A DNA stretch of 64,000 nucleotides from an uncultured Pelagibacteraceae bacterium. Its GTDB lineage: Bacteria > Pseudomonadota > Alphaproteobacteria > Pelagibacterales > Pelagibacteraceae. The translations under genes and the position numbers were made by a program. The stretch covers positions 158,070-222,069 of the forward strand of contig CACPPK010000001.1 in NCBI GenBank assembly GCA_902635845.1, read 5' to 3'. The notes under the pieces were generated by a model. It searched no databases. It was not told the origin of the DNA and saw nothing but the letters and a program-made list of their open reading frames with translations. This document shows positions 10,099-19,445 of the stretch, piece after piece. How positions within the stretch are numbered: the stretch's first letter is position 1; each line of letters starts with the position of its first letter.

Positions 10099-11184
10099 TT
10101 ATTTAGGGTCTAATGCTCTAGCATCAACACTATTCCAACCGATATTTATATCTTGACTAACTTTTAGTTCTAAATTGGATGTACTGTTAGGAACTTTAAG
10201 AATAAACTCCGAGCTTCCTAAAAGATTTAATCTAACCCTTGTATGATCTCCATGATAGATTACTTCTTCTATCTTTCCAGTAAACATATTATCCATCTTA
10301 TCACTTGGATTAATTAATGCTCTTTCAGGTCTCAATGAAACTGTAGTTTTTTCACCTTTGGACTTAACTGAAATTGGATTAGCTAAAATTTCTGAGTTTG
10401 CTAATTTTACTTTACATTTATCTTTTGCGATATCAATCACTTCACCATTAAAGGTATTATTTTCACCAATGAACTCTGCTACAAAAGAATTAACTGGCTT
10501 CTCATAAAGTTCAGCTGGATCTGAAAGTTGTTGAACTTTCCCATCATTAAATACTGCAATTCTATTTGACATTGTTAATGCCTCACTTTGATCATGAGTT
10601 ACATATACAACTGTTACTCCAATACTTTCATGAATATGTTTAATTTCATATTGCATACTTTCTCTCAAATTTTTATCTAACGCTCCTAGTGGTTCATCCA
10701 TTAAAACCACTGCAGGGTCAAATACTAAAGCTCTTGCAACGGCAACCCTTTGTTGTTGACCACCTGAAAGTTGAGCTGGCATTCTAGTTTCAAAACCATT
10801 TAAAGAAACCATCGATAATGCTTTGTCAACTTTTTTATCTATCTCATCTTTTTCAACTTTTCTTACTCTTAATGGGAAAGCCAAATTTTCATAAACTGTC
10901 ATGTGTGGGAATAATGCATAATTTTGGAAAACCATCCCGATACCTCTTTTATGTGGAGGAATATTCGAAATTATATTTCCATCTAATAATATTTCACCAT
11001 GTGTTGGTGTTTCAAATCCAGCTAACATCATTAAACATGTTGTCTTACCTGAACCAGATGGACCAAGCATAGTTATGAATTCGCCTTCTGCGATATCTAA
11101 TTGAAGATCTTTAACGACAAGAACTTTACCGTCATAACTTTTGTCTACTTTATCAAATTTTACGAATTCTGGATTTTTAGACAT
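10099..11184 (-). CDS. potA: Polyamine-type ABC transporter ATP-binding protein
   Basis: Walker A GPSGSGKTT, signature LSGGQQQRVAVARAL, Walker B VVLMDEPLGALD, C-terminal TOBE-like region. Confidence 0.9.
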   Translation of the reverse strand: MSKNPEFVKFDKVDKSYDGKVLVVKDLQLDIAEGEFITMLGPSGSGKTTCLMMLAGFETPTHGEILLDGNIISNIPPHKRGIGMVFQNYALFPHMTVYENLAFPLRVRKVEKDEIDKKVDKALSMVSLNGFETRMPAQLSGGQQQRVAVARALVFDPAVVLMDEPLGALDKNLRESMQYEIKHIHESIGVTVVYVTHDQSEALTMSNRIAVFNDGKVQQLSDPAELYEKPVNSFVAEFIGENNTFNGEVIDIAKDKCKVKLANSEILANPISVKSKGEKTTVSLRPERALINPSDKMDNMFTGKIEEVIYHGDHTRVRLNLLGSSEFILKVPNSTSNLELKVSQDINIGWNSVDARALDPK

Positions 11185-11229
11185 AAAAGTGCATATAAAA
11201 CATTTGTATAAATAGATTTCAATAGCTAA

Positions 11230-12399
11230 TTAACTCTTAATATGAAGCTCTTTTGGAAAATTACAGAACAATTCTGATCCATTCTCTGTAACTCTAATAG
11301 CCTCTGAAGCTTCAACACCCCAGTCTCCGAACTGCATCACTGCTATCATATGAAAACAAACATTGGGCTCAAGCACTGTCATATCTCCTTTATAAATATT
11401 AAGTGTATGCTCACCCCAATCAGGTGGATAACCAATTCCAATGGAGTAACCTGTTCTAGATTTTTTTTCTATTCCATACTTATCTAGAATTTTCCAAAAA
11501 GCTTGGGCAACATCATCTGCTGTGTTACCTGGCTTAATTGCACTAATTCCGGCATTCAATGCTTCAATTGTTTTGTTCATTGTATCAATCTTTAATTGAT
11601 TTGGTTTTCCAAGCAGAACTGTTCTAGCCATTGGAGCATGATATCTCTTATAAACCCCAGATAATTCAATAATTGTAGCCTCTCCTTCTACAAATTTATC
11701 TTGTGTTGCTGTTAAATGCGAAGCTGAAGTACCTTTTCCTGTTGGAAGTAATGTTGCAATACTAGAATATTCTCCTCCAAATTCCTCTGTTCCGTAGAAT
11801 AAAGTTTTTTGAATTTCGCCTACTGCATCGCACTGTCTTACTCCTGGTTTAATAACCTCCATTGCAGTTTTCATTCCTTTTTCTGAAATTTTTGCAGCAG
11901 ATTTCATGAAACCTATTTCAGCATCTGATTTTACTAACCTTGCCCAATTAACTAGACGATCACTATCTTTGATTTTTGCATTAGGTAATCCCTGCTTTAT
12001 TTTTTCATAACAAAATGCAGTGAAGTAATGTGCATCCATTTCTAATCCAATGCATAACTTGTCCCATTTTCTTTCTTTTATAATCTCTACCAAATTATCA
12101 TAAGGATGTTTTGGCCATGTATGAATGTAATTTTCGTCATAAACTAAAATATTCTCATCCTTTAAATAAGTTTTAATATATGCGCCACCTGCATCTTGAG
12201 CTCTTACAAAACATAGGGGCTCGTCTGCATCTATATGAACAATTGCGCATTGAGCATAATAAAAAGACCAAGCATCATAACCTGTTAGGTAATTCATGTT
12301 GTTAGTTTCATGTGAGATTAAAAGATCGATGCCTTTTTCTTGCATCATTTTTTTAACTTTTGTTAATCTTTGCTTATATTCTTCTTTTGTGAACAACAT
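11230..12399 (-). CDS. doeA: Ectoine hydrolase (M24 family, DoeA/EutD-like)
   Basis: NMNYLTGYDAWSFYYAQC, GVRQCDAVGEIQ, SRTGYSIGIGYPPDWGEHTLNI and LEPNVCFHMI resemble remembered DoeA sequences; adjacent to an EutA-like gene. Confidence 0.75.
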   Translation of the reverse strand: MLFTKEEYKQRLTKVKKMMQEKGIDLLISHETNNMNYLTGYDAWSFYYAQCAIVHIDADEPLCFVRAQDAGGAYIKTYLKDENILVYDENYIHTWPKHPYDNLVEIIKERKWDKLCIGLEMDAHYFTAFCYEKIKQGLPNAKIKDSDRLVNWARLVKSDAEIGFMKSAAKISEKGMKTAMEVIKPGVRQCDAVGEIQKTLFYGTEEFGGEYSSIATLLPTGKGTSASHLTATQDKFVEGEATIIELSGVYKRYHAPMARTVLLGKPNQLKIDTMNKTIEALNAGISAIKPGNTADDVAQAFWKILDKYGIEKKSRTGYSIGIGYPPDWGEHTLNIYKGDMTVLEPNVCFHMIAVMQFGDWGVEASEAIRVTENGSELFCNFPKELHIKS

Positions 12400-13145
12400 T
12401 AATTTTCTTTAAATAATTTACCAAATCCTTCGACTGAATTATTTTTTTTAATTTTTACAAGGGTATCCCAAATCAATGCCTGATTACTTGATAAAACTAT
12501 TGTATTTAATTTTTTTTCTAATTTATCAATAATTTCTAAAACTGGTAGAGCTGTGCATGAAACAAATAAAGCATCTGCCCCATTTAAATCTATTTTAGAG
12601 AGAACATCGTATAAATAATCTTGATCAACTTTTCCAATGTCATAATCATCTTGAATATCAAAGTATGAATTTGAGGTAACCTCAAAACCTTCACTTGTAA
12701 AGTAATCTAAAACATCATCGTTTAATTTTTTACTATATGGTGTAAAAATTGAAACTTTCTTAATATTTAATTTCTTTAACGCTTTAATAGCAGCAGTGCT
12801 TGGTGTTGATACGTCTGCCATTGGTTTAGCAACTTTAACTTTTTGTTCAATTGAATCATGACCAGCAGCAATAGTTCCTGAAGTACATCCATAAACTACA
12901 CAATCCAAGTCTTGATCAGGTAAAATATCTTTTGTAACATCGGTGATTTTATAAGACATTTTAATCAAGTTTTCTTTCGTGAGAGGGTTGTAACACTCAA
13001 TACGATTCACAAAGAAATCGATTTTCTTATTTTTAATCACATTTATAAAATCTTTTTCTATCATAAAATCACTAGCAAGAGCAATTAAACCAATTCTAGG
13101 ATTAGCTTGGCTTATAAATTTAGGATCTATTTTTGTTGAATTCAT
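12399..13145 (-). CDS. eutA: Ectoine-utilisation EutA-like / maleate isomerase-Asp/Glu racemase superfamily protein
   Basis: PRIGLIALASDFMIEKDF, CTSGTIAAG and SCTALPVLEIID (two conserved Cys); 1-nt stop/start overlap (TAATG) with doeA. Confidence 0.7.
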   Translation of the reverse strand: MNSTKIDPKFISQANPRIGLIALASDFMIEKDFINVIKNKKIDFFVNRIECYNPLTKENLIKMSYKITDVTKDILPDQDLDCVVYGCTSGTIAAGHDSIEQKVKVAKPMADVSTPSTAAIKALKKLNIKKVSIFTPYSKKLNDDVLDYFTSEGFEVTSNSYFDIQDDYDIGKVDQDYLYDVLSKIDLNGADALFVSCTALPVLEIIDKLEKKLNTIVLSSNQALIWDTLVKIKKNNSVEGFGKLFKEN

Positions 13146-13202
13146 AAATTAAAAAGTGAATATATCATAAGATCTTTAATAATCATTAATATTAAAATAG
13201 GC

Positions 13203-14075
13203 ATGAATATAAAAGATACTTTCGTAGCATCCCTTGTGCCTATTTTTTTAGGCTTCGGTTTTGTAATTGCAAAACCTGCTTTTGAATCTTTCCCACCTAT
13301 ACTTTTAATGGGCATAAGATTTACGTTTGCTGCATCATTATTAATTTGGTGGTTTCCAATACCAAAAGGATATTTAAAAAGAATATTTGCTGCATCATTA
13401 GTGGCTAACACTTTGCAATACAGTATTACTTATACTGGATTAGACTTGATTGATGCATCTGCTGCTGTTCTTTTAGTCCAAACAGAAGTTCCTTTTGGAG
13501 TTATTTTTGCTTACTTTATGCTTAGCGAAAAACCAACTATTAGAGCTTTGATAGGAATAGCTATCGCCTTCATTGGTGTTTATATTCTAACTGGATCTCC
13601 AAACTTAGATGGAAAGTTTATTGGAATTGGACTTACGATTTTAGGCTCTGCCGTATGGGCTCTTGGACAAGTTATGGTTAAACCTTTAAGTAAAGAAATA
13701 AATCCTTTGTGTCTAGTTGCTTGGTTAGCATTTTTCTCTGGGCCAATTTTAATAATGCTTTCCTCAATAATTGATGGAAATACAATTAATTATTTAACAA
13801 ATGCCAAGATTAATCACTGGATCATTGCAATTTATATTGGTTTCATCATGCAACCAATTACTTATGGTTGTTTCTATTATGTTTTAAAAAACAACCCGCT
13901 TTATAAAGTTCTTCCTATAGTTACTATGGGTATCCCGCCAACAGGATTGTTAGCTGCAATTTTTCTTTTAGGAGAAAAACCAACTCCAGAATTGTTTATA
14001 GGTGGAGCAATAATAATAGTGGGGGTAATTTTAATTGTATTTACAAAAAATAAAAAAGAAGAGGAAATAAAATGA
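13203..14075 (+). CDS. DMT superfamily (EamA) transporter
   Basis: About 10 hydrophobic segments in two EamA-like repeats. Confidence 0.85.
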   Translation: MNIKDTFVASLVPIFLGFGFVIAKPAFESFPPILLMGIRFTFAASLLIWWFPIPKGYLKRIFAASLVANTLQYSITYTGLDLIDASAAVLLVQTEVPFGVIFAYFMLSEKPTIRALIGIAIAFIGVYILTGSPNLDGKFIGIGLTILGSAVWALGQVMVKPLSKEINPLCLVAWLAFFSGPILIMLSSIIDGNTINYLTNAKINHWIIAIYIGFIMQPITYGCFYYVLKNNPLYKVLPIVTMGIPPTGLLAAIFLLGEKPTPELFIGGAIIIVGVILIVFTKNKKEEEIK

Positions 14076-15013
14076 AAATAGGTTTTATTGGATTAGGCAA
14101 TGTAGGAGGTAAACTTGCTGGAAGTTTAATAAGAAATTATTTTGATGTTACTGTTAGAGATATAGATGAAGGTTTAACAAATTCATTTAAAAAACTTGGA
14201 GCTAAAATTGCAAAGTCTCCTAAAGAATTAGCAGAACAATCCGATCTAATTATTACTTCGCTTCCTTCACCTGAAGTTTCCGCAGAAGTTATGGAAAGTG
14301 AAGATGGAATTATAAACGGTTTATCAGCAAATAAAATTTGGTTAGAAATGAGTACAACAGATGAAAACGAAGTTAAAAGACTTGGAAATAAGGTAATATC
14401 AAAAAAAGCTATCCCGCTAGATGGGCCTGTAAGTGGTGGTTGTCATAGAGCTGCTACAGGCAATATTGCTATATTTGTAGGTGGAGAAAGAAAAGCTTTC
14501 GAAAAAATTTTACCAGCCTTAACTGTAATGGGTAGAAAAGTATTACATACTGGTGAATTAGGTAGTGCATCAGTTCTTAAAGTCATAACAAATTATTTAG
14601 CATCAGTTCATTTGGTAGCATTAGGTGAGGCATGGACTGTTGCAAAAAAATCAAATTTAGATCTAGCTAAAACATTTAAGGGTATTGCAGTTTCATCTGG
14701 AAACTCATTTGTTCATGAAACAGAAAGTCAGGTTATTTTAAATGGTTCTTATAATATTAATTTCACGATGGATCTTGTTCTAAAAGATACTGGGTTATTC
14801 GATAATCTAGCAAAGAAATTAAATGCTCCATTAGAAATTTCTCCAAAAATAGTTGAAATATTTAAAGATGGAGAAAAAAAATATGGATCAAGAGCATGGT
14901 CATCAATGATTGTAAAAAGAATGGAAGATTTAAATAAAATTGATTTTAGAGCTGATGGATTTCCTGATGAGCTTGTGGATAATGAACCAGAAGAAAAAGG
15001 CTATGAAATTTAA
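14072..15013 (+). CDS. 3-hydroxyisobutyrate dehydrogenase-family NAD(P)-binding oxidoreductase
   Basis: IGFIGLGNVGGKLAGSLI start, DGPVSGGCHRAATGNIAIFVGG and conserved Lys in KVITNYLAS; ATGA overlap with the DMT gene. Confidence 0.85.
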   Translation: MKIGFIGLGNVGGKLAGSLIRNYFDVTVRDIDEGLTNSFKKLGAKIAKSPKELAEQSDLIITSLPSPEVSAEVMESEDGIINGLSANKIWLEMSTTDENEVKRLGNKVISKKAIPLDGPVSGGCHRAATGNIAIFVGGERKAFEKILPALTVMGRKVLHTGELGSASVLKVITNYLASVHLVALGEAWTVAKKSNLDLAKTFKGIAVSSGNSFVHETESQVILNGSYNINFTMDLVLKDTGLFDNLAKKLNAPLEISPKIVEIFKDGEKKYGSRAWSSMIVKRMEDLNKIDFRADGFPDELVDNEPEEKGYEI

Positions 15014-15034
15014 TTAATATGTTAAGATTAATAA

Positions 15035-16465
15035 ATGTTAGATAAAAGAAAATTTTACATAAATGGTAAATGGGTTGATCCAGTAGAAAAAAATGACTTT
15101 GAGGTAATTAATCCTTGCAATGAAGATCCTTGTGCAATTATTTCATTAGGTTCAAAAAAAGACACAGATAATGCGGTTAAGGCTGCAAAAACTGCTTTTG
15201 AAACCTGGAAAGAAACTAGCAAAAAAGAAAGGGTGGATTTGCTAGAAAAATTATTAGTAGTTTATAAAAAAAGATTTGGAGAAATGGCAGAAGCTATTTC
15301 GTTAGAAATGGGAGCTCCAATAGATTGGGCTACTGATGTTCAAACTGGATCGGGACAAGCACATTTAGAAGATTTTATTTTAAGATTGAAAGAATTTAAT
15401 TTTGATGAACACTTTGATCAAAAATCAAACAACCATATTTGTTATGAACCAATTGGAGTATGTGGATTAATTACTCCATGGAATTGGCCTATAAACCAAA
15501 TAGCTCTTAAGGTCGTACCCGCATTTGCAACTGGGTGTACGATGATACTTAAACCATCTGAAATAGCTCCTATATCTGGGATGTTGTTTTCTGAAATGAT
15601 TGATGAAGTTGGGTTTCCTCATGGTGTATTTAATCTAGTAAATGGTGATGGTGCAGGTGTTGGAACACAAATATCGAGTCATCCTGATATTGATATGGTT
15701 TCTTTTACTGGATCAACTCGTGCTGGGAGACTTATTTCAAAAAATGCAGCAGAAACAATTAAAAGAGTTTGTTTAGAACTTGGAGGCAAAGGTGGAAACA
15801 TAGTTTTCGCAGATAGTTACAAAAATGCTGTTAGAGATGGTATAAGAAATGTTATGAGTAATTCTGGTCAATCTTGTGATGCACCAACAAGAATGTTAGT
15901 TGAAAAATCTATTTACAAAAGAGCAGTTGATGAAGCGGTTGATGAAGCAAATAAAATTAATGTAGATCAAGCCTCAAAGAAAGGGGATCACATAGGACCA
16001 GTAATATCTAAAACTCAATATGACAAGATCATAAATTTAATTGAAAGTGGAATTTCTGAAGGTGCAACGTTAGCAGCCGGTGGTCCAGAGTTACCTAACG
16101 GATTAAATAAAGGTTATTTTATAAAACCAACAATTTTTACAAATGTTACAAACGACATGAGAATAGCTAAAGAAGAAATCTTTGGTCCTGTTCTTTCTAT
16201 TATTCCGTTTGAAACTGAAGATGAAGCAGTAAACATTGTTAATGATACTTCTTATGGTTTGGGAAATTATTTACAAACAGAAGATAGAGAAAAAGCACAT
16301 AGAGTTGCTAAAAAATTAAGATCTGGTTGTGTTTATATTAATGGCAATGCAGCTGATGCCGGAACTCCTTTTGGAGGTTACAGACAATCAGGAAATGGTA
16401 GAGAGGGCGGTGTTTGGGGTCTTGATGAGTATCTAGAAGTTAAAACTGTTACCGGATGGAAATAA
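15035..16465 (+). CDS. NAD-dependent aldehyde dehydrogenase
   Basis: ITPWNWPINQ, SFTGSTRAG, LELGGKGGN, NSGQSCDAPTRM. Clear paralog of 560-1993. Confidence 0.9.
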   Translation: MLDKRKFYINGKWVDPVEKNDFEVINPCNEDPCAIISLGSKKDTDNAVKAAKTAFETWKETSKKERVDLLEKLLVVYKKRFGEMAEAISLEMGAPIDWATDVQTGSGQAHLEDFILRLKEFNFDEHFDQKSNNHICYEPIGVCGLITPWNWPINQIALKVVPAFATGCTMILKPSEIAPISGMLFSEMIDEVGFPHGVFNLVNGDGAGVGTQISSHPDIDMVSFTGSTRAGRLISKNAAETIKRVCLELGGKGGNIVFADSYKNAVRDGIRNVMSNSGQSCDAPTRMLVEKSIYKRAVDEAVDEANKINVDQASKKGDHIGPVISKTQYDKIINLIESGISEGATLAAGGPELPNGLNKGYFIKPTIFTNVTNDMRIAKEEIFGPVLSIIPFETEDEAVNIVNDTSYGLGNYLQTEDREKAHRVAKKLRSGCVYINGNAADAGTPFGGYRQSGNGREGGVWGLDEYLEVKTVTGWK

Positions 16466-16471
16466 AAATTT

Positions 16472-17110
16472 ATGCATTTAATCCATCGTGGGATTGTAAA
16501 CAAAAAATATAAAGAGAACCTTTTAAATTCATTTAAACAATCATTTAAAAAAGGATTTGGAATAGAAACCGATATACACGCAACTAAAGATAATAAATTT
16601 ATCTGTTATCACGACTTTACTTTAAGAAGAATTTTCAAAAAAAAACAAAGTGTTAAAAACTTAAATTATCAAAAATTAAAAGAAATAACTCTCAAACAAA
16701 ATAAACCAATTCCCCTGCTCCAAGATTTATTAAAGATATCAAAAAATAAATTCTATTTATTTATTGAAATTAAGCCCAAATTCACAACAAAATTGCTTAA
16801 AAAACTAATTAATGAAACATCTAAATATTCAAAATGTGTATTTATTTCGTTTAAACATCAAAATATTTTTAATCTTTTGAAACTAAATAAGAAAATAAAA
16901 GTGGGTTTATCTTTTTCACCACCAACAACTGTGAAATCAATAGTAAAAAAATCAATAATTAAAAATATAGATTGCTTAATTCTTGATAAATCATACATCA
17001 AAAACAAAAAAATTCAGAAACTAAAGATTAAAAAATATTTTTATACAATTAAAAATAATTCTGAATTCAAAAAATATAAAAAAAATAATCTTATATTCGA
17101 AAACTTATAA
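16472..17110 (+). CDS. Glycerophosphodiester phosphodiesterase (GDPD) family
   Basis: HRG...ENLLNSFKQSFKKGFGIETDIHATKDNKFICYHDFTLRRIF matches the GDPD N-terminal pattern. Confidence 0.75.
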   Translation: MHLIHRGIVNKKYKENLLNSFKQSFKKGFGIETDIHATKDNKFICYHDFTLRRIFKKKQSVKNLNYQKLKEITLKQNKPIPLLQDLLKISKNKFYLFIEIKPKFTTKLLKKLINETSKYSKCVFISFKHQNIFNLLKLNKKIKVGLSFSPPTTVKSIVKKSIIKNIDCLILDKSYIKNKKIQKLKIKKYFYTIKNNSEFKKYKKNNLIFENL

Positions 17111-18235
17111 TTTTTGCTTCAGATAATTCAATCTTCCAATTATTTCGTCCCTATCCATATAATAACCTTGAAGGTGCCTGTGTCCTGAGTTTGGATCAAA
17201 TTCTGTTCTTCCATGAAGAAGTCTTCTGTTATTAAATGAAAAAATATCACCTGGCTCTAATCTGAAATTAATTTGAAATTTAGGGTCATGTAATAAATTT
17301 CCAAATCGATGATGGGCTTTATAAACTGAGTCCATTATATCTGGATGACAATCAAGAGCATCTAGTGTTGCTATACTATAACGAATATCATTGTAATCTC
17401 CGTCTTTAGTAAGTGATATTGCTGTACCATAAACACTTCTGACTGCTTCTTGAGTATAATCTTTATCTCTAAATTTAAGTGGAGTATTTACCAATATATC
17501 AAAAGTATCCTTTTCGTTATTTTTTAAATAATCTGCCACAGCAAATGCATCTACGGCTGATGAGTCGCCACCCTTTGCTGAATTTATTAAACAGTGTAAA
17601 AATTGATAACCAGGTGGATTTTCAAACCAAGGCAAATCCATATGATTTCTTAAGGCGTGCGCTGTATATGCAGAATTATTTGGTTTTGGAATATTAATTA
17701 CTTCAAAAGGTGTTTTAAAAAAAGTTTCTCGAGTATGACTTATTCGATTTAAAACTTTTAATGCAGAATTTTTTTCTACTGGAGCATTTTTAACAATAGC
17801 TATTCCGGTATAATGTAAAAGCTCTAACCATTTAATCAAACCATCATCAGAGTTTATAATTTCATCATGATCTATCTGTATTGATTTTAAGTTTTTTTCT
17901 AATGAACAGTCCCAAAGTTTATATGGAGAAACGTACTTTTGTTTATTTTTTAAAGTATAACAATTTTCTCTTAACCATTTTGGATCATAATAACTTATAT
18001 GGTCTCCTTCGCTCCATTCGATTTCTAATTTTCCATCTGAACTTATAGAATACTTTGAAGGATTAATGTTTTCTGAGACCTCTAGAATGTTAAACATTCT
18101 ATGTCTCGAATCTTTATCATGAGCAGTTGGACAATTATCTCTTAGCCAAAGGTAATTAAACTTACTCTCTTCACCATCATTCCAAATAACTTTTAAATAC
18201 GTTGAATTTTTTTCTAGTTTAGAAATTGAGCTCAC
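17105..18235 (-). CDS. Gamma-butyrobetaine hydroxylase-like Fe(II)/2OG dioxygenase (BBOX/TmpA superfamily)
   Basis: N-terminal small domain FNYLWLRDNCPTAH; TauD-like core with HMD (HxD) and RRLLHGRTEF distal His. Confidence 0.8.
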   Translation of the reverse strand: MSSISKLEKNSTYLKVIWNDGEESKFNYLWLRDNCPTAHDKDSRHRMFNILEVSENINPSKYSISSDGKLEIEWSEGDHISYYDPKWLRENCYTLKNKQKYVSPYKLWDCSLEKNLKSIQIDHDEIINSDDGLIKWLELLHYTGIAIVKNAPVEKNSALKVLNRISHTRETFFKTPFEVINIPKPNNSAYTAHALRNHMDLPWFENPPGYQFLHCLINSAKGGDSSAVDAFAVADYLKNNEKDTFDILVNTPLKFRDKDYTQEAVRSVYGTAISLTKDGDYNDIRYSIATLDALDCHPDIMDSVYKAHHRFGNLLHDPKFQINFRLEPGDIFSFNNRRLLHGRTEFDPNSGHRHLQGYYMDRDEIIGRLNYLKQKL

Positions 18236-18366
18236 ATTTAATTTTTATATAAAAGAGTAGTCAAATCAACTCAATTAATAGTTGTATCAATAATTCAAAG
18301 CTTGTTTTTTATCTACATTCATTATTAAATCTCGGTATTAAAACTTAACCTTAAGGAGATAATTTA

Positions 18367-19383
18367 ATGAAGTTTTTAAAGAGATTAACAATCTCAATTT
18401 TCCTTCTTTCATCTTTAATTGTAAGTAATGCAAACGCTGGTGATTGTAAGGCAAGATTGGGAGATTTTGATTGGAGCAGTGCTAACATCCACACAGCTAT
18501 CACTACTTTCATACTTGAAAAAGGATACGGTTGTGAAGTGTCTGTAACTAAGGGAAGTACTACTCCGATTATGGCCGCTCATTACGATGGTCAATTAGAT
18601 GTCATTACTGAAGTTTGGTACGATAATATAATTGGTAATTATAAACCTCATGAAGAAGCAGGTACAATTATCCATATGGGAACAAACACACCAGACTCTC
18701 AGCAAGCATTCTACGTAGATAAAGCTACTGCTGATAAATACAATTTAAAATCTGTTGAAGATATGAAAGATCCAAAAATAGCTGCGCTATTTAAAGATCC
18801 AGAAGATCCTTCAAAAGGCAGAATGACTAGCTGTATATCTGGTTGGACTTGCTACACTGTTAACTTGGTTAAGCAAAAAGAGTATGGTTTAGATAAATAC
18901 TATACAAACTTTGATCCAGGTTCAGGAGGTGCATTAGATGCTGCTATAGCAGGTGCATTTGCTAAGAAAAAACCAATCTTCACTTACTACTGGGCACCAA
19001 CTGGATTAATGGGTAAAGTTGATCTAGTAAGATTAACTGAACCAAAATTTGATCAAACTTGCTGGGATAATATGTCTGCAGTTGTTGAAGATATCAAAGC
19101 TAACGGACCAGATGCTTATAAACCTTCATGCGCATGTGAATATAGAGATATGGCTTTAACTAAGTCTGTACTTGCAACATGGGCAAAAGCTCATCCAAAA
19201 GAAAATGAGTTTATTGGAAAATATACAGTTCCAACAGCTACTGTTAACAAAATGTTAGCATTCTATGAAGATGAGTCAGGTGGTGATATGGAAGCTACTG
19301 CAATAGAGTTCTTGAAAACAGAAACTATGTGGAAAGACTGGGTGCCAGCTGATGTTGCTAAAAAAGTTTCAGCAGCATTATAA
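18367..19383 (+). CDS. proX: Glycine betaine/proline-type ABC transporter substrate-binding protein
   Basis: Signal peptide; OpuAC/ProX-like architecture; SD AAGGAGA; followed by ProW and ProV homologs. Confidence 0.85.
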   Translation: MKFLKRLTISIFLLSSLIVSNANAGDCKARLGDFDWSSANIHTAITTFILEKGYGCEVSVTKGSTTPIMAAHYDGQLDVITEVWYDNIIGNYKPHEEAGTIIHMGTNTPDSQQAFYVDKATADKYNLKSVEDMKDPKIAALFKDPEDPSKGRMTSCISGWTCYTVNLVKQKEYGLDKYYTNFDPGSGGALDAAIAGAFAKKKPIFTYYWAPTGLMGKVDLVRLTEPKFDQTCWDNMSAVVEDIKANGPDAYKPSCACEYRDMALTKSVLATWAKAHPKENEFIGKYTVPTATVNKMLAFYEDESGGDMEATAIEFLKTETMWKDWVPADVAKKVSAAL

Positions 19384-19406
19384 TCACTAAATTAAATTTA
19401 TAAGAT

Positions 19407-19430
19407 AGAGCCCTTCGGGGCTCTTTCTTT
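19407..19430 (+). terminator. UUCG-loop terminator/attenuator between proX and proW
   Basis: AGAGCCC-TTCG-GGGCTCT stem followed by TTTCTTT, in the proX-proW gap. Confidence 0.8.
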
Positions 19431-19445
19431 AAGTAAAAAACAAAT

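Noticed and set aside
11230-12399. M24-family protein considered as the DMSP lyase DddP
   Set aside because: DddP is also M24-related and relevant to marine bacteria, but N-terminal and core motifs (NMNYLTGYDAWSFY, GYPPDWGEHTLNI) and the adjacent EutA-like gene fit ectoine hydrolase instead.
13142-13411. 89-aa minus-strand ORF overlapping the DMT transporter start
   Set aside because: Antisense to a well-supported EamA gene, low-complexity translation, no domain; spurious.
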